Of a stretch of 64,000 bases of DNA, positions 11,090 through 22,444 are shown piece by piece. Numbering within the stretch: the first letter of the stretch is position 1; each line of letters starts with the position of its first letter. Both the position numbers and the translations under genes were made by a program. The DNA lies in assembly GCA_946902875.1 (NCBI GenBank), contig OX336340.1:13531566-13595565 (forward strand), given 5' to 3'. The notes beneath the pieces are model-generated. The model ran no database searches. It was not told the DNA's origin and was given only the letters and a program-made list of their open reading frames with translations. The DNA is from Nematopogon swammerdamellus. Taxonomy: Eukaryota > Arthropoda > Insecta > Lepidoptera > Adelidae.

Positions 11090-13440
11090 TTTAACGTTCG
11101 CTCTTTCGATGTAGATAACCTCCTTCCTGTTAAAAAAAATGTTTAATATCTCACTATTAAATTGTATAGATGATCAGGTTTAACTAATAATTCAAAACAA
11201 GGAAGTATTCAGACAAGTCAATTTATGATCAATTACCAAGTGCCGAATGACTAAGAGGACGCATACAACACTATTTTTAGTTTGCCGGCAGAATGTCATA
11301 ATGAAGAAATCAAAAGGCGAGGTGGTTTTCTGAAGGCAAATAAGAAGAACACACATTTGCTCGTTTCGACCTTCATTATGTTTACCACTTTATGAGCTGA
11401 AACAACGAATTTTTGTCAAGTACTCAAAATATTGTTCCGTTACGAAATTATACCTACGTGCATGAGGATTCATTCTTCTTCGTAAAACAACAAATAATAG
11501 TTAATTTAAGTATATCTAAATGCGAGAGCCATTCTGATAGTTGAAATTGCAATAGTCTACCAGGGTTTGAATTTTGTAACAAATGCTATTTTAAGTCACT
11601 ACATAGCTATTATAGAGTAATTAATTTTTTAGATTATGATGAAATTAGCTTTTAAATATGACTCGAAACCAGCATAAGGGAAATAGTTGTGGCGTACAAT
11701 ATGCTAATGAAATTTCCTTTGAAATGTGAATCATAATATAAAGAGTCTACAACCCAAAAAACCCAACGGAATGCTCTGTGCTATGCGTCACGTCGTTGAG
11801 CGCAGCGCGGAGGCAGCGGCTGCAGGGATGGGCTGCGCGCGGGTCGCTTCAACTTTCGCTCTCGCGTGAGGTCGGAGTGACCATCGACCCGGCGCATCTC
11901 CGCCGACACACGTCTCAATACATAGCTTCATTTTTACATCATTCACATGGCATTACAGCTGGCCAGTGCTGCTGAATTTGAGCAACAACCGTCAAACGGT
12001 ACACGCGACATAGCTTAAGAGACAACTCGTTTAAGGAACAATTTCAAAAATCAATCAGAGTTCGACTTATTTTTCCAGTGAAGGTGCCTAGAAGCTAATC
12101 ATGTTTACAAGCTTTTTTATATGTATGAATACGGTTACACATAAACTCCTAACTGTTATTAATTAATAAAGCGGAAAATCTGCAACACATCTGCCAAGAT
12201 AGTTATGGGTTTAAAATAAAAAAATTAACGGCTTTTCACGGTCGTCTCCGAGCTGTGTGGCTCGACATTTCGGGACATACGTTTGGCCCGAAATGTCGAG
12301 CCACATAGCTCGTAGACCACCGTGAGTAAAGCCGTTAAAATTGTAAATCATGGTAATTAATTTAAATCCTAGTTATGGAATATTTTAGCGCGAAGCAATA
12401 CCGTGGTATAGACGTAATAATCATCATTTTAAACTATATGGTTCCTCATTTGATGGCAGTCCTTAAGCAAGTGAAACGCGTTGTCATATTTACCTAAGGT
12501 GGAATAGAACATTCCTTTATTACGCGACTGTTACGACATATTATTGAAATGTGGACAATGATCTCAATATTCATTGCGGCATACATATGCATTAATTAAT
12601 TAATAGCAAAAATTAATCAATCAATACTAATAATAAATCTGTGAGGGATGGTCATCGAGTAAGTTACTTTGTTTTATGAGATACTGAGTTTGTAGACTTT
12701 ATGTATGTTATTAAAACTAAATTGACGATTTTTACTATATGGGACACAGGATAGGCTAAATAAAATTCAGTTCCGGTTACACTAAGATGTGGCTCTCATA
12801 CAAACTAAATAAATTGTTCCGGGCGCCGAAATAAAGTTACGGTAGCGGGCCTCGCCCATATTTAGGTACTTACTTTCATCGAGAAGGTTTATTGTTTACC
12901 TGAACGTAGCTCGGCCTTCTTTCTTACACACTTTCTTATTTCACGAATTTCAATTTCACGCGAGCGAAGCCGCGGGCAAATGCTTATAGTAAATAAGTTG
13001 ACAAAAATGAAACAACCATTTTTAGAATTGGTAAATTTTACACGTTCTGTGCTTGGGTATTTTAGCCGCCCACAAATTGAATGTGTGTTAGTTTAAGTTA
13101 ATTTTTCTTACTTACTTTCTTACCTATTAACCTTCGTTTATTAGGTAACATGTGACGCTATTGTTTCATATGCACTTTGCTTACTGGTTATCTGTATCTC
13201 TTACTATTGACAACGGTAATGTATATGTATGGACAAACCATTGTTTCACTAATGGCTGAATCGATTACGAATGATAAAATACCGATGTGTGTATTGTAGC
13301 ATTGCAAAAGCTCTACCATTCAAGCAGTCAAAACGACACGCACTTACTACCTATGATAATTATTTTACCTTATCAAATACTTGAAGCGCCAATTACGGAG
13401 AGCGTTAGCGTCGTAGCGTAGTCAACCCCTATTCAACTTA
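11090..13440. other. Intergenic region with repeats
   Basis: No gene was recognised. It contains a foldback element (12225-12338), a short copy of the 'CCCGCGGCTTCGCTCGCG' type repeat near 12955-12985 (reverse), and at 12725-12850 a repeat (GGGACACAGGATAGGCT) whose reverse copy closes the window at 63893-64000. Confidence 0.5.
12225..12338. repeat. Foldback element, family with GAGCTATGTGGCTCGAC
   Basis: Inverted repeat with arms of about 45-50 bp: TTAACGGCTTTTCACGGT at the left and ACCGTGAGTAAAGCCGTTAA at the right, both containing a GTGGCTCGACATTTCGG core. Related inverted repeats lie at 18541-18712 (one arm degraded) and 19336-19480. Confidence 0.8.
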
Positions 13441-13444
13441 TATG

Positions 13445-13738
13445 TTTTTTTTATGGAAACTGACACGGTTGGCTATATCACCTACAACATCCGTGATGTC
13501 AGCCCATAACACCGGGTGAACTAGGTGCCATGTCAGCGCTTCCCTTCGATCGTGCCGGCTACACTGAACTGGACGGAAAACATATCCGTATTTACATAGC
13601 CGTTTCGACCGACGTTTCATTCAGTGCGGTGGTACTAACCCGGGCGGGTTGAACCCTACCACCGAGTAAGGTAGGAAGGGAAGGGACCTACAGTTTTACG
13701 TGGAATCCGAACCACGGTCAGCCTCCAACGGTCGAGCA
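13445..13738 (-). mobile_element. SINE copy (family 1)
   Basis: Reverse copy running from the A-tail (T-run at 13445) through the shared body to the promoter-proximal part GGTCAGCCTCCAACGGTCGAG. The outermost part of the tRNA-like head has diverged or been lost. Confidence 0.8.
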
Positions 13739-13983
13739 AGTCATTTAACTACTGCGTTGGTAGCGACATGAGCGAACATAGACGTAAGAAGTGAACCGAC
13801 CTTGACCCGACGCAGCTCTTCGTCACTGTAAAACAACAAAATAATTTAATTTTGTTTATTCACCCATTTCATCAAGAATATACCGGATATCTTTAAATTT
13901 AAATCCTACTGACAATGGGGTCGGATGTGTTCGGTGTATACTATGAGCGCTGAGTTCGACACGCCTGCATGCCGGTCAATATT

Positions 13984-14394
13984 TTTGATTTTTTTATTTA
14001 AACCAGTATGTATGGCTGAGTCAGAGTGGCCAAAGCAAATGCTTCAACCAGGAATTATCGCCTCCGAGATGGTAGGTGCCATTCCGGAGACTTCCCTTTG
14101 GATTGCTGGCTATTCTCGACTAGAGGAGAACCCAGCCGAGGCTGCTATGCGGCCATATTCATTACGGTGATACCAACCCAGTCGGCTACAATTTGATCCT
14201 CCAACCTAGTAAGTGGCAAGGGAAGGGCCTTCAGTTTTACACCGGTTCCGAACGGTGAAGCAGCAGGTGTAGGTATGCACGTAATTTTTCCGTCAGAAAA
14301 AATCTTTGGTACACGCCGACCGGATTCGAACCTCGGACATCTCGCAAGAGAGGCTGACGCCCAGACCATTCGGGCACCCGCCGCTGTAAATTTC
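13984..14394 (-). mobile_element. SINE copy (family 2, Ser/Leu-tRNA-like head)
   Basis: On the minus strand the head reads GCGGGTGCCCGAATGGTC (A-box region) and GAGGTTCGAATCCGGTCGG (B-box region) with a long intervening arm, as in class II tRNAs (Ser/Leu). The element ends in an A-tail (T-run at 13984 on plus). A second copy is at 41392-41812. The attached body shows this is a retroposon, not a tRNA gene. Confidence 0.75.
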
Positions 14395-14399
14395 ATTAT

Positions 14400-15290
14400 C
14401 ATACTTTTCAATCTATAAATAATCTAATTTTGCACTTGTAGCATCGCGTCTTGCTCCCTCTTTGTAAACGTCTCTTTATTGTCTTGCATTCTTGGCAACA
14501 AATATGTTTTCAGAACAGATCCCAAAATCAAGACTCGAACCAAAAGTCCGCACAACATAAAGAAGATCGGCATCCTAATAATAGATGGCGGTGCTGTGTG
14601 ACTTTCTAGTAAAGATGTGATTACAAGGTATAGTGTGTCTTTATTCCAGGTATGAAGGTTGTTTTCAGTTCTGCTTGCAAGGGAACAGTAAAAAAATGGT
14701 ATTAGCAGGAATTATTTCATAAAAAAACTAAAATTAAAATAAATACCTACTTAATAATAAATAACACTTCTTAAGTTTTGCAATGCTCTTTGTCATTGAA
14801 TTTGCTTTATTTCGATCTCCTCTATAAGTATTATTTAAATCGGTAACATTCAATATCACAATATTTTTTCCGTCACTATATAAACGTTTACATTTATGTG
14901 AATTATAATATGTCACTCTATACAATTTTTTTTATAGTATTTTTTATTGCTAGGATTAAATTATACACATCAGTCATTTGTCGAATGCAGAAACTTGCAT
15001 CTATCGTCGTGCAATTTTTACAACTACACTAAAAACAATATTTAATTTCTATTCTACGAGAATCTACAAGTGAGCATTATCTACAAAGTAACAAAACAAA
15101 TTAACACGTCGACATAATCAAAATTTTCAAAAGAAATAAAACAAAACGAAATATACAAAAATAAACAAAATTGCACAGATAGCTTGTACAAGAATACTGC
15201 TGGTTACCTACGTAATAAACAGTTCGATTGCTTCATATCTAAGTGTGAGTTTGGCAAGGTTTATGCTGCTGGGCGGATGTCGCCGTGCCC
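14400..15290. other. AT-rich stretch downstream of gene A
   Basis: No gene was recognised. Near 14942 the minus strand carries AATAAA, about 345 bases after the stop of gene A, a possible poly(A) signal for that gene. Confidence 0.4.
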
Positions 15291-15291
15291 G

Positions 15292-17989
15292 CTACGAGCG
15301 CGAGGGCGGCGGGGGCGGCAGGGTGGCGAGGTAATCCAAAGCCTTCTGGATCGCTGGAGGAATCGGTGGCGGCGTCGGCAGGTGGGCGCCCTGAAAATTC
15401 GTTTACAAAAGGTTGGTTTGGCTTAGGCATAGATTCTATATGGGCTTAGGTTACAATGTCATGTTATTATAATATCAAAATTACATAGGTGTTCAGATAT
15501 TTAACTATACATTTACCGGTTTACCTAAACAAGCTGAAAAATGCCTTCAGAGCGTATTTTGTTGTTGGAAAAACAAATTTTGCGTATATGGAAGTTTGGA
15601 ATGAACGGCTGTTACCTGCCACACTTATGTGTTGTAAAGTTCTGCTGGTATCAATGACGACCCGGTGGATTTAACGACACCACTTCTTCGCCTTGTCTAA
15701 CTAAAGGTTACAGAAATAATATAGTGACCTGGGGCACGAAGCCGTTCTCGTCATCAGCGGAGTAGGTAAGATTGATGACGGTGCCGTCCGGCGCGGTGTA
15801 CGAGAACGAGCCCTGCGCAACGACCACGTCCCCCGCGTCCGGTCCGCTCGCTTTCTTCAACGTTCCCGTCTCCTCCGCCTTGATGCCGTTCGCAGTCTCG
15901 TAACTGCAACCGAGTAGCAGCACGTCATACACTGCATAGTAGCTACCGAGGAAGCGTTGTAGTGTAGCCCGTGCGGAACCTACTCACTGGCTTCTAGTGC
16001 ATTATTTTATTTTATTTTTGGCATGCAAATATAATTAGAAAAAAACATGTTTAAAATATGGTTAGGAAAACGCTTTATTGCTCAAATAAACATTCAACAG
16101 TAATAAGTACACTAGAAAATGTACATAAGGTGCAAAGGCGGACTTATTCCTTACAGTCAACTTGGGATGTTTTTAACTTGAAAACGTTTAAATAAATTTA
16201 CACGTAATAACTAAGATTTTCCGATGGATATATGTAGGCTACATAACACAAATTGAATTCGAAGAAAATCGAAGTAATAGTTTGCCGTACGTACGACTCG
16301 TATTGAGAGCGAGCGGATCAGCGGGCACAGCTCGTATAATTTCAAAACAAGACTAAGCAACCGTATCACTCGGCAATTTGGCTTATCAAACATATTCGGC
16401 TCTAAATAAATTGTCTAGTTCTTATGTAATCCACATATAAATACGTGTCCCAAAACTCAACGTCAAGCGGGAACCAGGGAGTAGGCAAGTTTATGACTAC
16501 CCAGGGAAAAATAAGAAAAAAAAAATCGGAGTCATTTGTTTTTTATGAACATAATATGAGCATTTTTTTAAAAACACTCTCGTACAACATTTTTAGGTAC
16601 TACGACTACAAATTTGCAAATGTAATTGTTAATTTTTTTTATTGGTAGCCTAAATAACTCTGCTCAGTATCCCATCACCAATTGATCAGTATCCCAAATA
16701 AAACCAAAATGTCCATAGTTTTATCACAAAAAATATTCAATTAAATTATTTTATGAAAAAACAAATGACTCCCATTTTTTTTTCTCATTTTTCCCTGGGT
16801 AGTCATAAGCTGGCCTACTCCCTGGTTCCCGCTTGACGTTGAGTTTTGGGACACGTTGTATATTACAAACATACGATTACCTATGTGATATTATAAAAAT
16901 AAATTATGTTAATTTTTCATAAATTAACACCTTCTTCATAAATTAACACAAGTCCTTAGGCACAATTTTCAAGTTCATACAATTTTACAATATTAAAAAA
17001 ATAATAATGAGAAAATTCGGTCTGCGAGTCTACCGGCTATATCTCATTCGCTAACTCAAAATTTTTTTTATAGAAAGCGCGACATAAAGGCGCCGATCCA
17101 CCCACAATGTGTCTAACGACGCCCATGGACATTCGGTCGCACGTGGCATTCAAGCCTCTCATAAATATTTTATCAAATGCCCGGAATGAGATCTATCATT
17201 TCTCTTTTTTTTATGGAAACTGACACGGTTGGCTACATCACCTACTATATCCGCGAGGTCAGCCCATAACACCTTGGTGAACTAGGTGCCATGTCAGTGC
17301 TTCCCTTCGATCGTGCCGGCTACACTGAACTAGACGGAAAATACGAACTATTTAAATAGTCGTATCAACCTCATACTCACCATCAACGAGTTTGTAACGC
17401 CGGTACAGGGCCTGTGCCCTAATCACGAGATTTAACCTACTACGCTACGCCGTGTTCTCCGCATCATTTTGTATGGAGAAACGAAGTTCGAAAATCTATC
17501 ACTAGAGGCGCTGCTCCGTTTCTCCATACAAAATGATGCGGAGAACACGGCGTAGCGTAGTACGTGGTGTAGGTTAAATCTCGTGATTAGGGTACTGGAC
17601 TCAGCTTAAGATGACTCAGCAGCATCGTTGATTTTAAATGCAGTTTAAATTTATCTGCAGTAATTATTTTAGCCAAGCCCATTCTTGCGACGCCCGTGCA
17701 ACAAACCACCCACACCTAAACCCGAAATAGGCAAGGCTACGGGCAAAAACTAGTAGGTAGGTATCATAAATAATATGGAGGAATCAATTAAAATCATGAG
17801 ATATTGATGTAATAGGTACCCATGATTCGACAAATGATTGCTAGAGTTATAAAAATTTAGTCACCTGTATTTATATGATCCATCAGGCTGCAGGTCCGAA
17901 TCCTGACTGATGATAGCGATGATGTCATCGGGCTTGCCCTGCGGCGCCGCCGCCGCCACTGCCGCCCAGCCAGCGAACACTAGCCCCCA
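15292..17989 (-). CDS. RR-1 cuticular protein (gene A), first exon not located
   Basis: Three exons were read on the minus strand: 17865-17989, 15729-15903 and 15292-15390, joined in phases 2 and 0, giving 132 residues before the TAG. The first of these begins inside a signal peptide ([18 protein letters not shown]). The RR-1 domain runs from [17 protein letters not shown] through [19 protein letters not shown] and DDENGFVPQ to [14 protein letters not shown], ending in a short proline run. The second intron falls just before GAHLPTPPP, as in genes B and C. The missing exon should encode a Met and a few residues in phase 0. One candidate is 18950-18964 (M-I-L-I-L with donor GTAAAA), but it lies in repeat-rich DNA without a clear TATA box; another is 19525-19533 (M-Y-F). 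Predicted role: secreted chitin-binding cuticle protein. Confidence 0.85.
16070..16170. repeat. Dispersed repeat with GCAAAGGCGGACTTATYCCTT
   Basis: A short sequence beginning CTTTATTGCTC and containing GTGCAAAGGCGGACTTAT. Related copies lie at 19680-19795, 35690-35850 and 58470-58505. It lies in intron 2 of gene A. Its class is not recognised. Confidence 0.6.
16443..16856. repeat. Long foldback element in intron 2 of gene A
   Basis: The element starts ACGTGTCCCAAAACTCAACG and ends with its reverse complement. The arms are about 100 bp, nearly identical, and enclose an AT-rich centre. No transposase frame is present, so it is a non-autonomous foldback or MITE. I could not identify a clear target-site duplication. 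Confidence 0.85.
17205..17366 (-). mobile_element. SINE fragment (family 1) in intron 2 of gene A
   Basis: Reverse copy of the shared body and A-tail: GGAAACTGACACGGTTGGC in plus orientation, ending at ACGGAAAATACGAACTATTT. The tRNA-like head is missing. Confidence 0.8.
17417..17592. repeat. Foldback element in intron 2 of gene A
   Basis: Inverted repeat with arms of about 70 bp, starting CCCTAATCACGAGATTTAAC and ending with its complement. The inner arms contain CGGCGTAGCGTAG / CTACGCTACGCCG and the same ATGATGCGGAGAACACGG sequence. The right arm has an extra 9 bases next to TACGTGGTG. Confidence 0.85.
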
Positions 17990-18153
17990 CTGCAAATAAC
18001 AACAAACTATTTACTATGTTCCATAATATTGTTCCATAATATTTCGCAAATGTCCGCTGTGGCTAGGGCCCTCTTTATAAACAGATTGATGTTGCTATGT
18101 CGAGCGAGACCGACGACCGGCACTACGCTGGCATGCTAGTCCATGGTGGCCAC

Positions 18154-18508
18154 GTCAGTACCGCAGACCACCACAGACGTATTGATTGTTAAGCAACGCT
18201 GAGCGCGGTCAGTACTTGGATCGCTCGACCGTTGGAGGCTGACCGTGGTTCGGATTCCACGTAAACCTGTAGGTCCCGTCCCTTGTCAGTGCCGCAGACC
18301 ACCACAGACGTATTGATTGTTAAGCAACGCTGAGCGCGGTCAGTACTTGGATCGCTCGACCGTTGGAGGCTGACCGTGGTTCGGATTCCACGTAAACCTG
18401 TAGGTCCCTTCCCTTCTTACCTTACTCGGTGGTAGGGTTCAACCCGCCCGGGTTGGCACCACCGCACTGAATGAAACGTCGGTCGAAACGGCTATGTAAA
18501 TATGGGTT
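18154..18508 (+). mobile_element. SINE copy (family 1) with a 131-bp tandem duplication of its head
   Basis: The head segment beginning GTCAGTACCGCAGACCACC and running through the B-box GGTTCGGATTCC to AGGTCCCGTCCC is repeated in tandem (starts at 18154 and 18285). It is followed by a body truncated after GGCTATGTAAATATG. Confidence 0.8.
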
Positions 18509-18540
18509 TTTAAATTACCGTGGTTGTTAGACATTGTTTT

Positions 18541-18712
18541 TAAAACAAAACAGCTTTACTCACGGTTTTTCACTAGCTATGTGGCTCGACGTTTCGGGCC
18601 AAGCGTATGGCCCATCCTCATGAGAAGCCTCCCTGGTTCTCCGTCCGTCGTTGACGAAGATTGTAGCTGTGGCCAGTGCGGGTAGTTTCCGTCGACGCTT
18701 GGCCCGAAACGT
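18541..18712. repeat. Foldback family member, degraded right arm
   Basis: The left arm (CAGCTTTACTCACGG followed by GCTATGTGGCTCGACGTTTCG) matches the elements at 12225-12338 and 19336-19480. Only a short opposite arm (GCTTGGCCCGAAACGTC) remains near 18697-18713. Confidence 0.6.
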
Positions 18713-18716
18713 CAAT

Positions 18717-18895
18717 GCCATGTCCGGCCTGACAGAACCCCAGGCTGTGCTTGGGACGAAATAGATGGGCAGGGGGTGCGTTCCACATTTTCCCGCTTCT
18801 TTGAATGAAAGACCTAAGAACGAACCCAAGAGTTGGTGCGTGGTAGGTCGATTGTGTAAGAGTGCATCCCCTGCCCAGCACGCGTAGTGCGGAGT
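18717..18895 (-). pseudogene. Non-LTR retrotransposon C-terminal fragment (jockey/CR1-like)
   Basis: The minus strand reads pieces such as GKMWNAPPAHLF and QGMHSYTIDLPRTNSW, in two frames, with the pattern typical of the C-terminal end of insect jockey/CR1-type reverse transcriptase proteins. It is short and frameshifted, and is a dead remnant. Confidence 0.6.
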
Positions 18896-19160
18896 TACAA
18901 ACAATTTAAATGTGATTTTGTACGATTCATTTAGGTACAACTATTTTACAAGGATCAATATCATCCATACGGAAATGGTTTAAGCTTCATCTGGACCCGA
19001 TCGCGCGCGGGTCCTGGCATCTTCGGAGTGAGAAGCGGGGGCTTAGTTACACTCGTACCCCTCCCCTCATTTGGAAACACTTTTAGATAACCACACAGTG
19101 AGAATGTCCATTGCACTCCGAGTGAGTGCGAAGGTGTGCCAACCAGTGCCAACCACACGT

Positions 19161-19318
19161 TTTTTTTTATTTTTTTTTTATGGATACTGACATGGTTGGC
19201 TACATCACCTACACCATCCGTGATGTCAGCCCATAACACCGGGTGAACTAGGTGCCATGTCAGTGCTTCCCTTCGGTCATGCCGGCTACACTGAACTGGC
19301 AAACTATTTACATAGCCA
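19161..19318 (-). mobile_element. SINE fragment (family 1)
   Basis: Reverse copy: a long T-run from 19161, then GACATGGTTGGCTACATCACC and the shared body, ending after CTACACTGAACTGGC. The head is missing. Confidence 0.75.
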
Positions 19319-19335
19319 TTATTTTTAAAATAAAA

Positions 19336-19480
19336 CAAAACAGCTTTACTCACGGTTCTTCCCGAGCTATGTGGCTCGACGTTTCGGACCAAGCGTATGG
19401 CCCATCTTCATGAGCACTCTGTCTTGGTCCGAAACGTCGAGCCACATAGCTCGGGAAGAACCGTGAGGAAAGCTGTTTTG
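19336..19480. repeat. Foldback element, GAGCTATGTGGCTCGAC family
   Basis: The arms of about 60 bp are nearly perfect: AACAGCTTTACTCACGGTTC at the left, with its complement at the right apart from one base change (CTCAC/GAGGA). The centre carries CCATCTTCATGAGCACTC. Confidence 0.85.
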
Positions 19481-19552
19481 ATTTAAAAACTAGTAACAGT
19501 ACACGTATATACGAGTACATTCACAAAATACATTAAGTTATCAAATAAGAAC

Positions 19553-21031
19553 TATACAGGATGTTTCAGGATTGGGTTTCGTAACTTCAGGGTTCGAAAG
19601 GGGTCCATATTTGAAAATGAAAAGCTCTGAAACTTTTTCCCAGATTCGGTCATTTTATAGTAGATAGATAGATAGATAGAAAATTCTTTATTGCTCCAGT
19701 AAACATTAAATAGTAACAAATACATTGAAAAATTTACATAAGGTGCAAAGGCGGACTTATCCCTTACAGAGATTTCTTACAGTCAACCTTTGGATGTTTG
19801 AGATTATAGTACTTTTTGGTGAAAATCCTTTCATCGAGATTTGGTGGACGGTTAACATCCGCCTTCATTAAATAAAACTAAAATGACTAAATTGCAATTT
19901 TTAACTAGTAGAATTGAACTGCATGTAGGTAAATTCCAAACACTTAAATTTATACGAGTTCCATGAGCGATTTACCTGCTTGTGAGCGGTTGTATGTCCG
20001 GGATGTCCGGAAAAATTCCTGTAAATACTTTTTGTCACTTCATTTGGATAGTTTTTGAGTTGATCTCTTAGGGGAACAAAGGAATCGCAGGAAAACTTGC
20101 TAGTTTGTATTATACGAAGGCAACTGTTATGTGGTAATTATACTCCCACTGCCTGTTCAGAACACAGTACGTAAATTATTTGTGGTAAACATCCTACCTG
20201 TGCCTTTTATTGGCTTATTGAAAAATCTCTGATTTCATCATTTATATCTTGTGATATTTTATATCTTGTGCAGGTTTTGCAGTACAAGAACTAAAGATAA
20301 AACAACAAAAATTATTTGCAAACGGTGCAAAGTGCCATTATGCGTAACACCTTGTTTTGACGATTTTCACTTTGATATGTATTAAGAAAAGTAAGATTTT
20401 TGTGTTATTATAACTTTGTGTCATGATTAACTAATAATAAATAATTATATTTGATTTTATTAATTTTATTATTTTACCATGTATTAAAAATCATATGTTT
20501 GTAACGGGCTGTGGGAGATTATTTACCACATCATTTTCCAAAATGGGGGGGCAAAATTTACAAAAAATAAGTATGCACATTTGTTAGTGATTCCTTTATT
20601 ACAATAGAACCACAAACATATTACTTCTAAAAATTTTCCTTTATCCAGGCCTTCTAAAGGGTTATAGTACTTTTTGGTGAAAATCCTTTCATCGAGATTT
20701 GGTGGACGGTTAACATCCGCCTTCATTAAATAAAACTAAAATGACTAAATTGCAATTTTTAACTAGTAGAATTCAACTGCATGTAGGTAAATTCCAAACA
20801 CTTAAATTTAAAGGTCATCAAAAGAAAAGGGGACTGGACTAGGTCATTCCACTACCTAGACCTAGACAGCACCTCCCCATACTCACTGTTCATCGAGTTT
20901 TTATAACAATTTCCAATTTTTGTATGAAAAAAAAATACGGAATTTCGATTTGAGTGGTAAGGATTTTTTTCTTCTAATAATGAGTACTTTCTATTCTTGA
21001 AGTTTATCTCCTATCCTGAAACATCTGTATA
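19553..21031. mobile_element. TACAGG-type TIR element, interrupted and partly duplicated
   Basis: The ends read TACAGGATGTTTCAGG and CCTGAAACATCTGTA, flanked by TA. A compact relative of about 490 bases is at 27731-28220. This copy is enlarged to about 1.48 kb. It contains a GATA microsatellite with a repeat fragment at 19666-19800, then a segment at 19804-19950 repeated almost exactly at 20662-20810, with a piggyBac transposase remnant between. Confidence 0.7.
20269..20385 (+). pseudogene. piggyBac-type transposase C-terminal zinc-ribbon remnant
   Basis: The frame reads CRFCSTRTKDKTTK, then IICKRCKVPLCVTPCF and DDFHFDMY before TAA. The C-x2-C ... C-x2-C ... C-x4-C-F ... H spacing is that of the cysteine-rich end of piggyBac-like transposases. 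No DDD catalytic core was found upstream, so this is a 3' remnant. It lies between the two copies of a 148-base duplication within the TACAGG-type element. Confidence 0.6.
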
Positions 21032-21034
21032 GAC

Positions 21035-22440
21035 TATAAGAGGTATACATATTATGTTCGAGCCCGTATAGCTATTGCATACAAACTAACAAGCGATTCT
21101 ATGGAACAATTATTCATAATAGGTAATTTAGATACCGATCTGACCTATGTATGTGCAGCCTACGTGTCAATAGCCACAGTACCATAGGCCTGTAGGACGA
21201 CTTTGCGAACCTTCACCCACATCCTGCGACATTTGACACTCGTCGTGGATATTGCGTTGCGTCTGTATATATGCGGACTATCGTGGTCTCGAGAAACTAA
21301 CCGTTGAACTGTTCTGCCCTTTTCTCGTAAATATTTAGTCCTCACCAACCGTCAATTTAGTCTATGAAGTAGATTAAATTTACATTTATTTGGGTCGTCG
21401 TCGATTCTTGAGCTTTTCGTTTAGGTTTTACTGTTAACTATAAAAGAACCTTATATTCTCAATATTTTTAGACAAGTAAAATTGTAAAAACTAATAAATT
21501 TGTATTTCTTATACGAGTCATTTCATTTGATAGGTCATAATGATACACATGAGAAAAAAAATTTACTTTCTAATTTATCCTCCTTAACTGACCCCTAAAT
21601 TCTAACTTCGTTCAGTTACGTTCATCGAAATAAAAAAATCGTATAATCGTATACTCGTACGTGATTGGGTCATATATGTACCAAATTTCAACTCTTTTTG
21701 TTCCGTAGATTCAGAGAAAATAAGCTGTGATAAACGAACAGAGTGATTCTCTAAGATTCCGTTTTTTCCTCTTCTTAGGTACGGAACCCTAAAAATATTA
21801 TTAATTCGGAAGATGCGTCAGAGATGTGAGAGCCGTGGTACCTATGTGCAGATCCGTTATCCCTGATTACCCCATTGGGAAGCAGACGTGACGTTTGCAT
21901 TTGTAGGCTTCTGTAATCGATTGACTCGTAACTGTAAGTCGTTTTTTTAACCCCTGACGAAAAAAACGGAGGGGTATTATAAGTTTGACGTGTGTGAGGG
22001 TGTGTGTGTGTGAGAGGGTGTGTGTGAGTGTGTGTGTGTCTGTCTGTGGCATCGTAGCTCCCAAACGGATGGACCGATTTGGATGCGGTTTTTTTTATTA
22101 GGAAGCTTGTTTTGATCGAATGTAATCGTTTACTCACCCGATACTCTACCTCATCTCGAAAACTATATTGTAGAGAAAGTCGAATTTGGTGAACTAGAAA
22201 CCGATATGGGAGTCAAGCGAGAAAGGGCACAATAGCATAGATTAAAACAATACGTTCAAGATGTCTATCGGTCGACGGCTTTCCTATGCCACGATCACCC
22301 ACAATGCGCGTAGATTGCAGGCGCTGCTGCTGTGCTGTGGGAAATACGGCTCCCAATTCAAGTAATGCTCCCACGGACAATGTCTAGAGCACAGAACATC
22401 GATGCTCACGTGCGTTTTACCAGAACTGCACAGCCCTGAA
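21035..22440. other. Intergenic region with dispersed repeats
   Basis: No gene was recognised. Positions around 21640-21795 carry the end of a GGAACCCTAAAAA repeat. Positions 21955-22110 carry a GTGTGT-rich repeat with GGCATCGTAGCTCCCAAACG, also a common lepidopteran dispersed sequence. Confidence 0.5.
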
Positions 22441-22444
22441 GGTT

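Noticed and set aside
14320..14394. Possible tRNA-Ser/Leu gene on the minus strand
   Set aside because: It is attached to a repeated body also found at 41392-41812 and has no clean acceptor stem; it is a SINE head.
21437..21445. TATAAAAG on the plus strand as a promoter
   Set aside because: No initiator, start codon with donor, or gene follows on the plus strand.
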